Positions 26,813 through 35,066 of a stretch of 64,000 nucleotides of DNA are shown here, in pieces; within the stretch, counting starts at the first letter, position 1, and every line of letters begins with the position of its first letter. The notes beneath the pieces are model-generated. The model was not told the DNA's origin, did no database searches, and worked only from the letters and a program-made list of their open reading frames with translations. The DNA is from Pseudomonadota bacterium. GTDB lineage: Bacteria; Pseudomonadota; Gammaproteobacteria; Pseudomonadales; Oceanobacteraceae. The position numbers were made by a program, and so were the translations under genes. Location of the stretch: positions 42,494 through 106,493 of the forward strand of contig JAIXHJ010000016.1 of the NCBI GenBank assembly GCA_030145845.1, in the 5' to 3' direction.

Positions 26813-28165
26813 ATGGGAGATTTTCTGCCCTGCTTCAAAGCGTATGACATCCGCGGACGTATTCCGGATGAACTCAACGATGACATCGCTTACCGCACCG
26901 GACGTGCTTATGCGGAATTCCTGCACCCCAGGGATGTGGTCATTGGTTATGACATCCGCCTGACCAGTCAGCAATTGTCACGCGCACTGGCCAGAGGCCT
27001 GCAGGACGGTGGCGCCAATGTGGTGGATATCGGCCAGTGTGGCACCGAAGAAATTTATTTTGCCACCTCGTATCTCGGTGTCGACGGCGGAATCTGCGTT
27101 ACCGCCAGCCACAACCCGAAAGATTACAATGGCATGAAGTTCGTGCGTGAAGGATCAAAACCCATCAGCGGCGATACCGGCCTGAAAGACATCGAACGCA
27201 TTGCCGCAGAAAAATCCTTTTCCCCGGTCAGCCAGCCGGGCAGTTACCGGACAGAAGACACCCGTCAGGCTTATGTTAAGCACCTGCTGACCTATATTGA
27301 TGCCAGTGTTCTGAAACCTCTTAAAATTGTCTGCAATGCCGGTAACGGCGGCGCCGGAGCCGTCATTGATGCACTGGAGCCTTTTCTGCCGTTCGAGTGG
27401 GTAAAAGTACATCACGATGCCGATGGCAATTTCCCACACGGGGTACCGAACCCACTGTTGGAAGAAAACCGGGCATCCACCATCGAGGCTATCCGGGAAC
27501 ACCAGGCCGACCTGGGAATTGCCTGGGACGGCGACTTTGACCGCTGCTTCTTTTTTGATGCCCAGGGCAACTTTGTCGAAGGCTATTATATCGTTGGCCT
27601 GCTGGCAGAAGCTTTCCTGAAGAAACACAGCCCGGAAAAAATCGTGCATGACCCGCGGCTGGTGTGGAATACCATCGAGCTGACAGAAAGCCTCGGCGGG
27701 GAAGCGGTGCAGAGCAAAACCGGGCACGCCTTCATCAAAGAGCGGATGCGCCAGGAAGATGCCGTCTATGGCGGCGAAATGAGTGCCCACCACTATTTCC
27801 GCGATTTTGCTTACTGCGACAGTGGCATGATTCCCTGGCTGCTGGTCGCCGAGCTGATCTGCACAACCGGCACCGGCATGGCCGAACTGGTGGCAGAACG
27901 GGCGGCAAAATTCCCCTGCAGTGGCGAAATTAACCGCCGTCTCAGCGATGCGGCAGCCACCCTGGCCAGAATCGAGGACCATTTCCGTGCCAGTGCTGAC
28001 AATATTGATTATACCGACGGCCTGAGCATGGACTTCGGCCAATGGCGTTTTAACCTGCGCACGTCCAACACTGAGCCGGTGATCCGTCTGAATGTGGAAA
28101 GTCGTGCTGACCAGGCACTGATGGCAGAGAAGACGGCTTACATCCTCAGTCTGATGGAAGACTGA
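26813..28165 (+). CDS. manB: Phosphomannomutase / phosphoglucomutase (ManB/CpsG family)
   Basis: 450 residues, alpha-D-phosphohexomutase. The phospho-Ser loop is [13 protein letters not shown], the metal loop DGDFDRC, the sugar loop [10 protein letters not shown], and the phosphate loop [12 protein letters not shown]. It interconverts hexose-1- and -6-phosphates. Besides mannose-6-phosphate isomer supply, in this context it could turn glucose-1-phosphate from the phosphorylase into glucose-6-phosphate. The GEMSAHHYF variant favours mannose substrates, so the glucose role is inference. The ATG at 26813 is chosen for its AAAGGA site. Confidence 0.9.
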   Translation: MGDFLPCFKAYDIRGRIPDELNDDIAYRTGRAYAEFLHPRDVVIGYDIRLTSQQLSRALARGLQDGGANVVDIGQCGTEEIYFATSYLGVDGGICVTASHNPKDYNGMKFVREGSKPISGDTGLKDIERIAAEKSFSPVSQPGSYRTEDTRQAYVKHLLTYIDASVLKPLKIVCNAGNGGAGAVIDALEPFLPFEWVKVHHDADGNFPHGVPNPLLEENRASTIEAIREHQADLGIAWDGDFDRCFFFDAQGNFVEGYYIVGLLAEAFLKKHSPEKIVHDPRLVWNTIELTESLGGEAVQSKTGHAFIKERMRQEDAVYGGEMSAHHYFRDFAYCDSGMIPWLLVAELICTTGTGMAELVAERAAKFPCSGEINRRLSDAAATLARIEDHFRASADNIDYTDGLSMDFGQWRFNLRTSNTEPVIRLNVESRADQALMAEKTAYILSLMED

Positions 28166-28252
28166 CAACCGCCGCCAGGGCAGTAATCATGCGGTTGCTG
28201 CCCGCTTTTTCTAACGGTTTGTTTTTAAAGTAAAAAATCTTTTAAAAAAGTA

Positions 28253-28281
28253 TTGACGGGAACAGGCCCCCTACGTAATAT
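28253..28281 (+). promoter_or_regulatory. Sigma-70 promoter of tRNA-Asn/tRNA-Pro
   Basis: TTGACG, 17-bp spacer, TAATAT, then a GC-rich discriminator (ACGCCTCGC) typical of stringently controlled stable-RNA promoters. A/T-rich sequence precedes the -35 (possible UP element). Confidence 0.85.
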
Positions 28282-28301
28282 ACGCCTCGCTGTTGAGACG
28301 T

Positions 28302-28377
28302 TCCCCGATAGCTCAGTCGGTAGAGCAGTAGACTGTTAATCTATTGGTCGCTGGTTCAAGTCCAGCTCGGGGAGCCA
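28302..28377 (+). tRNA. tRNA-Asn (GUU)
   Basis: 76 nt cloverleaf. Acceptor TCCCCGA/TCGGGGA, anticodon loop with GTT (CTGTTAA), T-arm GGTTCAAGTCC, discriminator G, encoded CCA. Confidence 0.97.
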
Positions 28378-28387
28378 ACACAGCCTA

Positions 28388-28464
28388 CGGGGTATAGCGC
28401 AGTCTGGTAGCGCGCCTGGTTTGGGACCAGGATGTCGGGAGTTCGAATCTCTCTACCCCGACCA
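28388..28464 (+). tRNA. tRNA-Pro (UGG)
   Basis: 77 nt cloverleaf, acceptor CGGGGTA/TACCCCG, loop TTTGGGA giving anticodon UGG, encoded CCA. It is 10 bp after tRNA-Asn and shares its promoter. Confidence 0.96.
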
Positions 28465-28547
28465 ACCGACACTCTTAACATTCCCTTCTTTTTTTATTCA
28501 TACATTTCCATTAGTTTCATGACACCTTTATCAGTCATGGGATCACT

Positions 28548-28799
28548 GTGAATTCTGTCGCATTTGCCACCCACTATCCGGTTTCCTGCCCCGGCTGTCA
28601 GACCATTACCTCACGACGGGCGTCTGAACTGCTGCAGGCCAGATTCCTTGCCTGCCGTGGCTGCGACATGAAAATTGAGCTGAGCGAATCACAACTGAAC
28701 CGGATGCGCCGTACCATTGCCGATCTCGGCGACTGTCAGCGCCGCTCGGCAGAGCACTGCCCTGCCCCGGTTGACAACGACGCCGGCAGCGGTGACTGA
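28548..28799 (+). CDS. Small zinc-ribbon-like protein
   Basis: 83 residues starting at a GTG. Four cysteines as CPGC at residues 14-17 and CRGC at 36-39 could bind one zinc. The remaining sequence is short helices (SESQLNRMRRTIADLG) and a disordered tail. There is no known family that I recognise. It stands alone between tRNA-Pro and the FKBP gene, and ends before a terminator. Expression and start are uncertain. Confidence 0.6.
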   Translation: MNSVAFATHYPVSCPGCQTITSRRASELLQARFLACRGCDMKIELSESQLNRMRRTIADLGDCQRRSAEHCPAPVDNDAGSGD

Positions 28800-28806
28800 A
28801 ACGATA

Positions 28807-28838
28807 CAAAAACGGCGGCCAGAGGCCGCCGTTTTTTT
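28807..28838 (+). terminator. Bidirectional terminator
   Basis: Stem ACGGCGGCC-AGA-GGCCGCCGT with A5 before and T7 after, between convergent genes. Confidence 0.9.
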
Positions 28839-28854
28839 GTCAGTGCTGCTGTTA

Positions 28855-29547
28855 TTACTTAACGATTTCCAGCAGTTCCACTTCAAATACCAGCGCCGAG
28901 TTTGCCGGAATAGCCGGGCTCGGGCTGCGTGCGCCGTAGGCCAGCTCAGCCGGGATATACAGCTTCCACTTGTCGCCCACATGCATCATCTGCAGTGCTT
29001 CAACCCAGCCACGGATCACGCCATTCACCGGGAACTGTGCCGGCTCACCACGTTCAACCGAGCTGTCGAACACAGTGCCGTCAATCAGGGTACCGTGGTA
29101 GTGAACACGTACGGTATCCGTCGCCGCCGGAACCGCCGCATCGGCTTCCCCGGATGCCATCACTTCATACTGCAGACCGGATTCGGTCACAGTCACACCG
29201 TCACGCTTGGCATTTTCTGCCAGGAATGCTTCGCTTGCTTTGGCCGTTTCATCATTCAGAGCTTCCTGCTTACGCATCTGCTCGTCGCGGATCTGATCAA
29301 AAGCGGCTTTGATAACGTCTTCAGCAATACGCGGTTCATTACCGGCCAGCGCGTCCTTGATACCCATTGCCAGCGCTTCAGCATTCATGTCGACGCCTTC
29401 CTGAGACAGCTGACGACCAATGTTCAGACCAACACCATAGCTTGCCTGATCCACGTGGTTCTCTAATTTCACAGTTTCCTCCTGACCGCACCCGGCCAAT
29501 AACAATGTACCCAACACAACGGCGGGAACGGTTTTCTTCAGATTCAT
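28855..29547 (-). CDS. FKBP-type peptidyl-prolyl isomerase lipoprotein (FkpA/Mip type)
   Basis: 230 residues. Lipoprotein signal [20 protein letters not shown] with the lipobox LAGC, then an N-terminal helical dimer domain ([19 protein letters not shown]), a long helix, and the C-terminal FKBP domain ([27 protein letters not shown]). Periplasmic prolyl isomerase and chaperone. The start is the Met at 29547, preceded by AAGGAT. Convergent with the zinc-ribbon gene. Confidence 0.95.
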   Translation of the reverse strand: MNLKKTVPAVVLGTLLLAGCGQEETVKLENHVDQASYGVGLNIGRQLSQEGVDMNAEALAMGIKDALAGNEPRIAEDVIKAAFDQIRDEQMRKQEALNDETAKASEAFLAENAKRDGVTVTESGLQYEVMASGEADAAVPAATDTVRVHYHGTLIDGTVFDSSVERGEPAQFPVNGVIRGWVEALQMMHVGDKWKLYIPAELAYGARSPSPAIPANSALVFEVELLEIVK

Positions 29548-29649
29548 GGAATATCCTTGCATGGGTTTCAAGAAGGTAGGTACGTTACTACATGCAGCGC
29601 GTAATTAATATGACACTGACTATGCCTTTCAGACAGCCTCAGACACGCT

Positions 29650-29856
29650 TCAGCAGACGAAGTTTCCTGCCGCTGCCCGGCGCTCACATTCACGACGGAT
29701 ATTATGACACACCTGTATTTCAGCTGCCGTCAGGTTCACCGCGTGCTGACACTCATAGTGCCGGCGGCGCAGATCCTTATCAGAAACGCTTTCCAGTTCT
29801 GAAGAACAGCCCGTCAGCATAACCAGGCAACACAGCCAGCCACTCAGCTTCACCAC
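29650..29856 (-). CDS. Small cysteine-rich lipoprotein
   Basis: 68 residues from a GTG start. The lipobox LTGC follows a short hydrophobic segment (LSGWLCCLVMLTGC), and the mature part has four more Cys in helical spacing (YECQHAV, EIQVCHNIRRECERR, FVC), suggesting two disulfides. Function unknown. An AAGGTGG ribosome site lies just before the GTG; ATG-initiated extensions upstream would bury the signal peptide. Confidence 0.6.
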   Translation of the reverse strand: MVKLSGWLCCLVMLTGCSSELESVSDKDLRRRHYECQHAVNLTAAEIQVCHNIRRECERRAAAGNFVC

Positions 29857-29984
29857 AATCCCACCTTCATTATTTTTCTCTGGGGCCCGCTGCATCAGCA
29901 GATACCCCGGCAAGGACCGGCATTTTAACGGCAGGCAGGATATAATCGCCACTTTCCTGCACAAGAAAATAACGAGGAAACTGC

Positions 29985-30815
29985 ATGAAGCGCCACATTC
30001 CCGCCCTGATCGTCCTTCTCACCCTGACCGGCTGTGCCGGCCCATCAAAAGAAGAACTGTACCGCCAGCAACTGCTGGAAGCTCAGCGTGCAGAACAGGC
30101 GGCCCTGCAGGCGCAGCAGGAAGCACAGGCCCGGGAACTCCGCATCAGTCAGCGCCGGCAACACGCCACTGCCGCCTGGACCAGCTCACAGGCGCTGGAT
30201 AAGCGTGCCATCAACACCCTGTTTTCGGATGCTGCCGGCACACAACTGGAAGCGGCGGACACCTATTATGTGCAGTTCGGCCTGCAGCCGGCGAAATACA
30301 ATTACCAGCAGAAAAAACAGAGCTTCACCATCGTCGGCATGCGCAACCTGCCCAACAGCACAGATTACAGCCCGCTGTTCCCGGATGATCAGGCGCTCTA
30401 TCAGCCCGGTCAGCTGGCCAAATCAGTACTGGAATTTACCCTGCAGGAAGAAACCGAAGAAAACCGCCTCGGCCAGCAGGTACTGCAGGAACGGGGTCAG
30501 CGCTGGGTCGCTGCTACCCTGAACTTCAAAAACTATCAGGAGCTGATCAACGATAACAGCGACTGGTACTGGGAACCCGGTCTGTTTGAAGATCTGTCCT
30601 GGAACAGCACCCCGGAAGCCGCCTACCCTTATACGTCTGCCCGTTCACTGGTGCTGCAGGTCGGCTACCGCTTCTGTCTGCTGCAGCAGTGCTATCTGGA
30701 TACCATGTACCGCCGTCATCCGACCCACGCGGTGCGGGCGGAAATCATGAGCATTCTGGTGGCCGACCAGGAATCGGGAAAAATCCTCGCAGAATTTATC
30801 CGCGAGCAGGAATAA
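29985..30815 (+). CDS. Hypothetical lipoprotein with N-terminal coiled coil
   Basis: 276 residues. Lipobox LTGC (MKRHIPALIVLLTLTGC) and an Ala/Gln/Glu-rich helix at about 22-70 (predicted coiled coil), then a globular domain with several aromatic-rich strands. I do not recognise the family. It is divergent from the small lipoprotein gene and ends in a terminator, so it forms its own transcription unit. Confidence 0.75.
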   Translation: MKRHIPALIVLLTLTGCAGPSKEELYRQQLLEAQRAEQAALQAQQEAQARELRISQRRQHATAAWTSSQALDKRAINTLFSDAAGTQLEAADTYYVQFGLQPAKYNYQQKKQSFTIVGMRNLPNSTDYSPLFPDDQALYQPGQLAKSVLEFTLQEETEENRLGQQVLQERGQRWVAATLNFKNYQELINDNSDWYWEPGLFEDLSWNSTPEAAYPYTSARSLVLQVGYRFCLLQQCYLDTMYRRHPTHAVRAEIMSILVADQESGKILAEFIREQE

Positions 30816-30830
30816 AGCCGGTAATCAGAC

Positions 30831-30862
30831 ACAAAAAAAGCGGCAGATGCCGCTTTTTTTGT
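30831..30862 (+). terminator. Bidirectional terminator
   Basis: Stem AGCGGCA-GA-TGCCGCT flanked by A7 and T7 between convergent genes. Confidence 0.9.
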
Positions 30863-30875
30863 GTTGCCGGTTTCC

Positions 30876-31637
30876 TCAGAAACCAACCGCCAGTGACGCG
30901 CCGAAATAAGCACCGGCCAGATCAACATCAGCATTGATGTCAACATCATCTTCGTCGGTCTGCAGCGTCAGTGTGCGGTAACCGGCTTCCAGACCGATGT
31001 CCACCACCGGAATCGGCAGGTCATAACCCAGGCCGTAGCTGATGTCCGACATTTTGTTGTCACCATAGCCAACGTAGTTAATGTCCGCATGACCGTAAAT
31101 ACCGATCGGGGTATTTACTTTCAGCTCGCCGTACAGCATCGGCAGTACGAAATCGAGATCCACGGTTTCACGCTGCAGCGTGGTTTTACCATACAGTTCC
31201 GCCTTACCGTCAAACTGACGGGCGTTAACACCAAAGTTAATATCGATAAACGGCAGTGGCAGTGGCAGCCCCCAGTACAGGGTCAGATCGGTGTGTGACA
31301 GATCCATGGTGCTGTCGACTTCTTCGGTATACAGAGTGTCGTTAAACTCTGCATTGATGCTACCGTCACCGTTAAATTCCAGATCGGTGCGGCGGATTTT
31401 AATATTCGGCAGAACCGGGACAGGATGCTCAAAGAAAACAGTCAGCTGTTGACCGTTTTCAGAATCCATATTCAGCCCGTCTTTTTCAACTGAAATACCA
31501 TCGTCCAGCATGCCTTCCGGTTCCACATTCCAGACACTGGCTTTGGCACCAACGGTAAAGAGTAAGTCAGCCTGAGCAGCAACCGGCGTCAGAGCCAGCA
31601 GTGCAGCAGCGATTGCGGTCTTTTTCATTGTATTCAT
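30876..31637 (-). CDS. TIGR04219-type outer-membrane beta-barrel protein
   Basis: 253 residues. Signal peptide ending AAQA-DL (residues 1-23) and a barrel rich in alternating strands (LLFTVGAKASVWNVEPEG, IKIRRTDLEF, and a C-terminal AGAYFGASLAVGF with terminal Phe). It fits the TIGR04219 outer-membrane family. Role unknown. A single gene. Confidence 0.85.
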   Translation of the reverse strand: MNTMKKTAIAAALLALTPVAAQADLLFTVGAKASVWNVEPEGMLDDGISVEKDGLNMDSENGQQLTVFFEHPVPVLPNIKIRRTDLEFNGDGSINAEFNDTLYTEEVDSTMDLSHTDLTLYWGLPLPLPFIDINFGVNARQFDGKAELYGKTTLQRETVDLDFVLPMLYGELKVNTPIGIYGHADINYVGYGDNKMSDISYGLGYDLPIPVVDIGLEAGYRTLTLQTDEDDVDINADVDLAGAYFGASLAVGF

Positions 31638-31907
31638 CCCGTTTTAATAAGTTATCCTGCCGTAATCAGCGACACCTGATTCCCTGATTATTCCGTTAAC
31701 GCGCCGCAGGCACAAATATTCCTCCGGCTCCGGAAATAACAGGTCACCTCAAGCGGCACCCCAGAGACCCGGATAGTGTGCCCGCAAAGTATGACAATGC
31801 CAATTCTTTAGGAAATAAGATGGGACAATGAATAAGAAAATAACGACGCGGATCACACTCCGCCGGAGGGAACCCGCCGGTGACGACACCGGCAGGCAAA
31901 GGCTCAA

Positions 31908-32618
31908 TCAGAACTGAACGCCGATGCGGCGGCCAACTTCTTCGTAGGCTTCGACCACACCACCCAGCCCCTGACGGAAGCGGTCTTTATCCAGTTTTTC
32001 ACGGCTGTCTTTATCCCACAGACGGCAGCCGTCCGGAGAGAATTCATCGCCCAGTACCACTTCGCCACGGAACAGGCCAAATTCCAGTTTATAGTCCACC
32101 AGCAGCAGACCACCGTCCAGGAACAGCTGCTTCAGCACATCATTCACCCTGAAGGTGAGCTCTTTCATGCGCTCGAGATCTTTCTCTTCCACCCAGCCAA
32201 ACGAACGGGCATGGTATTCATTGACCATCGGGTCACCCAGCGCATCATTCTTCAGGAAAAGTTCAAAGGTCGGCGGCAGCAGATCAATCCCTTCTTCCAC
32301 ACCCAGACGGCGGCACAGGCTGCCAGCCGCAATATTACGCACCACGCATTCCAGCGGGATCATATCCAGGCGCTTGACCAGAGATTCAATATCAGACAGC
32401 TGACGCTCAAAATGCGTTGGAATACCGGCAGCTGCCAGCTGGCTCATAATGAAAGCATTGAACTTGTTGTTGACCATACCTTTACGGTCAAGCTGCTCAA
32501 CCTTCTTGCCGTCAAAAGCGGAAGTGTCGTTGCGGAACTCCAGCACCATGTAATCAGGATCATCTGTGGTGTACACAGATTTGGCTTTGCCAGAGTAAAG
32601 TAATTCGCGCTTTTCCAT
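31908..32618 (-). CDS. purC: Phosphoribosylaminoimidazole-succinocarboxamide synthase
   Basis: 236 residues, SAICAR synthetase of purine synthesis. [11 protein letters not shown] starts the ATP-binding region, with GKGMV-like and [20 protein letters not shown] and the conserved [10 protein letters not shown]. The start MEKRELL follows GGAGAT; an earlier Met at 32636 is unlikely. It is the last gene of dapA-bamC-MBL-purC, the same order as in Pseudomonas. Confidence 0.97.
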   Translation of the reverse strand: MEKRELLYSGKAKSVYTTDDPDYMVLEFRNDTSAFDGKKVEQLDRKGMVNNKFNAFIMSQLAAAGIPTHFERQLSDIESLVKRLDMIPLECVVRNIAAGSLCRRLGVEEGIDLLPPTFELFLKNDALGDPMVNEYHARSFGWVEEKDLERMKELTFRVNDVLKQLFLDGGLLLVDYKLEFGLFRGEVVLGDEFSPDGCRLWDKDSREKLDKDRFRQGLGGVVEAYEEVGRRIGVQF

Positions 32619-32651
32619 TGAGATCTCCGGGATCAAAAAAAGAAGATAATG

Positions 32652-33413
32652 TCAGAGCTGCAGCCAGGGCGATACACCGTCCTGCTCCAGTAACATAACG
32701 TCCTGCGGGCCACAGCCGAGAACGGCACTCAGGCTCTGGCTGACCAGCGCCCGGGCATTGTTTTTTTCACTGATATGACCGGCTGTGACATAGCTCAGTC
32801 CATCCCAGTGAAGTCTGGCCACCAGATCAGCACACTGCTGATTACTCAGATGACCGAAATTTCCGGCAACCCGGGCCCGCAGCGATGGCGGATAAGGGCC
32901 ATTCTGCAGCATCTGCGGGTCATGATTGGCTTCCACCTGCAGACCATGACAGCCGCTGTAACTGCTGAGGATATGCGGCGTCAGCGTACCGAGGTCAGAC
33001 AGCACCCCAAGGCGGCGTCCGGCGGTATTCTCTATCACAAACTGCAGCGGCTCTTCCGCATCATGCGGTACCACCACGGGCAGCAGTGCCAGACTGCCGA
33101 CAGTCACGACTTCATCGGAGCGGATACAGCGCCACAACGGGTGCTCTGCCCACTCCATTTTACGTGCTGTTCCGAACGAGGAATAAAAAGGCACATTAAG
33201 GGTTTCGCACAGCGACTGCACCCCCTTTGCGTGATCCCCATGCTCATGGGTCACAAACACACCATCAAGACAGGCGGCATCAAGGCCGGCCTGTTGCAGC
33301 CGGGTGAGCAGCGATTTACGGCTGAAACCACAGTCAATCAGTACAGCCCGTTCATTGTCGGTGACCACCGTGGCATTACCACGGCTGCCACTGCCCAGAG
33401 ATGCGTATCTCAC
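32652..33413 (-). CDS. Metallo-beta-lactamase-fold hydrolase, WalJ/YycJ type
   Basis: 253 residues. The metal motif is THEHGDHAKGV (HxHxDH), with LIDCGFSRKSLLTRL before it and HLSNQQCADLV and TAGHISEKNN later. YycJ-like enzymes are exonuclease-like hydrolases linked to DNA and cell-wall control; the bacterial substrate is not settled. It overlaps bamC by 4 bp (ATGA) and lies in the dapA-bamC-purC unit. Confidence 0.88.
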   Translation of the reverse strand: MRYASLGSGSRGNATVVTDNERAVLIDCGFSRKSLLTRLQQAGLDAACLDGVFVTHEHGDHAKGVQSLCETLNVPFYSSFGTARKMEWAEHPLWRCIRSDEVVTVGSLALLPVVVPHDAEEPLQFVIENTAGRRLGVLSDLGTLTPHILSSYSGCHGLQVEANHDPQMLQNGPYPPSLRARVAGNFGHLSNQQCADLVARLHWDGLSYVTAGHISEKNNARALVSQSLSAVLGCGPQDVMLLEQDGVSPWLQL

Positions 33414-34054
33414 TTATCCAGCTGGCGCTTTATTTCGTTCAGAATCTGTTTGGTCAGGTCTTCTTCCGCCAGGGTATCAGCATCCGTCAGCAGTGACAGA
33501 TATACCCCGTTACGGGCCCGGTTCATTTTCAGCAGGTAGGTGGTGGTAATGACTTCTTCATTGCCCCACATACGGTCCCACCAGCCCAGTTCCTCTTCCG
33601 GCACCCGGGTTTTCATTTCCAGATAATAGGTACCGGTACTGCGGTTCAGATCCGACAGTTTCAGTTCAGAACGGCTGAGCGCTTCGGTCACCGCCGCCCA
33701 GTCCGCCGCAAACGTGCCATCCAGACGCAGAATCAGAGTGCCTGCCCCATCACGCTCCAGACGCGGGTTCAGACCGGTATTCTGATAGTCAGACAGGGAA
33801 GAAACGGTTTCCCCCTCTTCAGCAGGCACGTAAGGCGCCGGCCGGGGAACCTCAAACTGGGTCGGTTTTTCCGGCTGCTGCGGCAGCACGGGAATCGGAT
33901 AGGACTGGGAAGTCGCCAGCGTCATACCTGCCGGCGTGCGGGTTTCAGGCTGTTCTTCAGCCTGCAGATAATTCATTGCCCGGTCGTCCGGAAGCAGACT
34001 GCAACCAGTCTGCCACAGGACTGCCACCAGGGCGATCAGTCGGATTTTATACAT
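33410..34054 (-). CDS. bamC: Outer-membrane assembly lipoprotein BamC
   Basis: 214 residues. Lipobox QTGC after a short hydrophobic segment, then Pro-rich linkers and one or two helix-grip domains (LILRLDGTFAADWAAVTEALSRSELKLSDLNRSTGTYYLEMK). Component of the Bam complex that inserts outer-membrane proteins. It is shorter than E. coli BamC (about 344 residues), as in Pseudomonas-type proteins with a single C-terminal domain. The start overlaps the dapA stop by 1 bp. Confidence 0.85.
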   Translation of the reverse strand: MYKIRLIALVAVLWQTGCSLLPDDRAMNYLQAEEQPETRTPAGMTLATSQSYPIPVLPQQPEKPTQFEVPRPAPYVPAEEGETVSSLSDYQNTGLNPRLERDGAGTLILRLDGTFAADWAAVTEALSRSELKLSDLNRSTGTYYLEMKTRVPEEELGWWDRMWGNEEVITTTYLLKMNRARNGVYLSLLTDADTLAEEDLTKQILNEIKRQLDK

Positions 34055-34929
34055 CAGATCAGCTCGTGAGCAGCCAGAGTCAGCTCAACCTTAGACTTGT
34101 AACGGTCGTCCAGTTCCACCAGCGGCAGACGGATTCCACGTCCCATCAGCCCCATTTTGTGCAGTGCCCATTTAACCGGGATCGGATTCGCTTCACAGAA
34201 CATGGCATTGTGCAGTGCCATCAGCTTTTCATTCAGCGCCCGGGCCTGATCGGCTTCGCCATCCAGAGCCAGCATACACAGGTCATGCATCAGCTTCGGC
34301 GCCACATTGGCCGTTACCGAAATATTGCCTTTGCCACCCAGCAGAATCAGTTCAACGGCCGTCGGATCATCACCGGAGTACACAGCAATGCGGTCACCGA
34401 CCAGATCAATCAGGGCTTTGGCACGGTCCATATCGCCGGTCGCTTCCTTGATACCGATAATCTGTTCCACGTCTGCCAGCGCGGCAACGGTTTCCGGCAG
34501 CATGTCACAGGCGGTACGGCCCGGTACGTTGTACAGAATCTGTGGAATATCAACGGCAGCAGCAATCGCTTCATGATGCTTGATCAGACCACGCTGCGGC
34601 GGCTTGTTGTAGTATGGAGTCACCAGCAGGCAGGCATCTGCACCAACACGTTTGGCTTCCTGTGTCAGTTCAATGGCTTCTGAGGTTGAGTTGGCGCCGG
34701 TGCCGGCAATCACCGGGCGGCGGCCATCAGCCACCTTCACTACGCGTTCAATCACAGCAATGTGTTCATCAGTGTCCAGAGTCGCAGACTCGCCACTGGT
34801 TCCCACCGCAACAATAGCATCCGTACCCTCTTTGATGTGGAATTCCACCAGCTGGTCCAGATTTTCCCAATCCACCTGACCATCAGCGTGCATAGGGGTT
34901 GCCATCGCCACAATACTGCCGGTAATCAT
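34054..34929 (-). CDS. dapA: 4-hydroxy-tetrahydrodipicolinate synthase
   Basis: 291 residues, lysine/diaminopimelate synthesis. [14 protein letters not shown] (pyruvate site), the Tyr in [11 protein letters not shown], and the Schiff-base Lys in [10 protein letters not shown] are all present. Its immediate leader (34930-34971) is cut off from the upstream perM region by a group II intron in the same orientation, so its natural promoter, if upstream, now acts through the intron. Confidence 0.97.
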   Translation of the reverse strand: MITGSIVAMATPMHADGQVDWENLDQLVEFHIKEGTDAIVAVGTSGESATLDTDEHIAVIERVVKVADGRRPVIAGTGANSTSEAIELTQEAKRVGADACLLVTPYYNKPPQRGLIKHHEAIAAAVDIPQILYNVPGRTACDMLPETVAALADVEQIIGIKEATGDMDRAKALIDLVGDRIAVYSGDDPTAVELILLGGKGNISVTANVAPKLMHDLCMLALDGEADQARALNEKLMALHNAMFCEANPIPVKWALHKMGLMGRGIRLPLVELDDRYKSKVELTLAAHELI

Positions 34930-35012
34930 TGAGCTTTACTCCAAAAGATGCGCTTTTTCAGCGCGGAAAAAGTCGGGTAGGGACAACTCATTACTGAGTC
35001 ATCCCCCCCTAA

Positions 35013-35046
35013 GAACCGTGCTTGCGAGTTTCCCCGCACACGGCTC
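35013..35046 (-). ncRNA. Domain V catalytic hairpin of the group II intron
   Basis: 34-nt hairpin starting GAGCCGTGTG and ending AGCACGGTTC, with the GAAA-type loop (GGGGAAACTC). It is followed by a domain VI hairpin (34973-35010) and the splice site. Confidence 0.9.
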
Positions 35047-35066
35047 AAGTCTATGTTAAGACAGGT

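Noticed and set aside
31827..31916. 29-codon ORF beginning MNKKITTRIT between purC and the barrel gene
   Set aside because: Too short, no convincing ribosome site, and overlaps a hairpin; not enough support.
34952..34972. CTTTTTC-N6-GAAAAAG hairpin at the intron 3' junction read as a terminator
   Set aside because: It sits between intron and dapA in the direction of dapA transcription; the stem is A/T-only and overlaps the splice site, so it is more likely part of the target site than a terminator.
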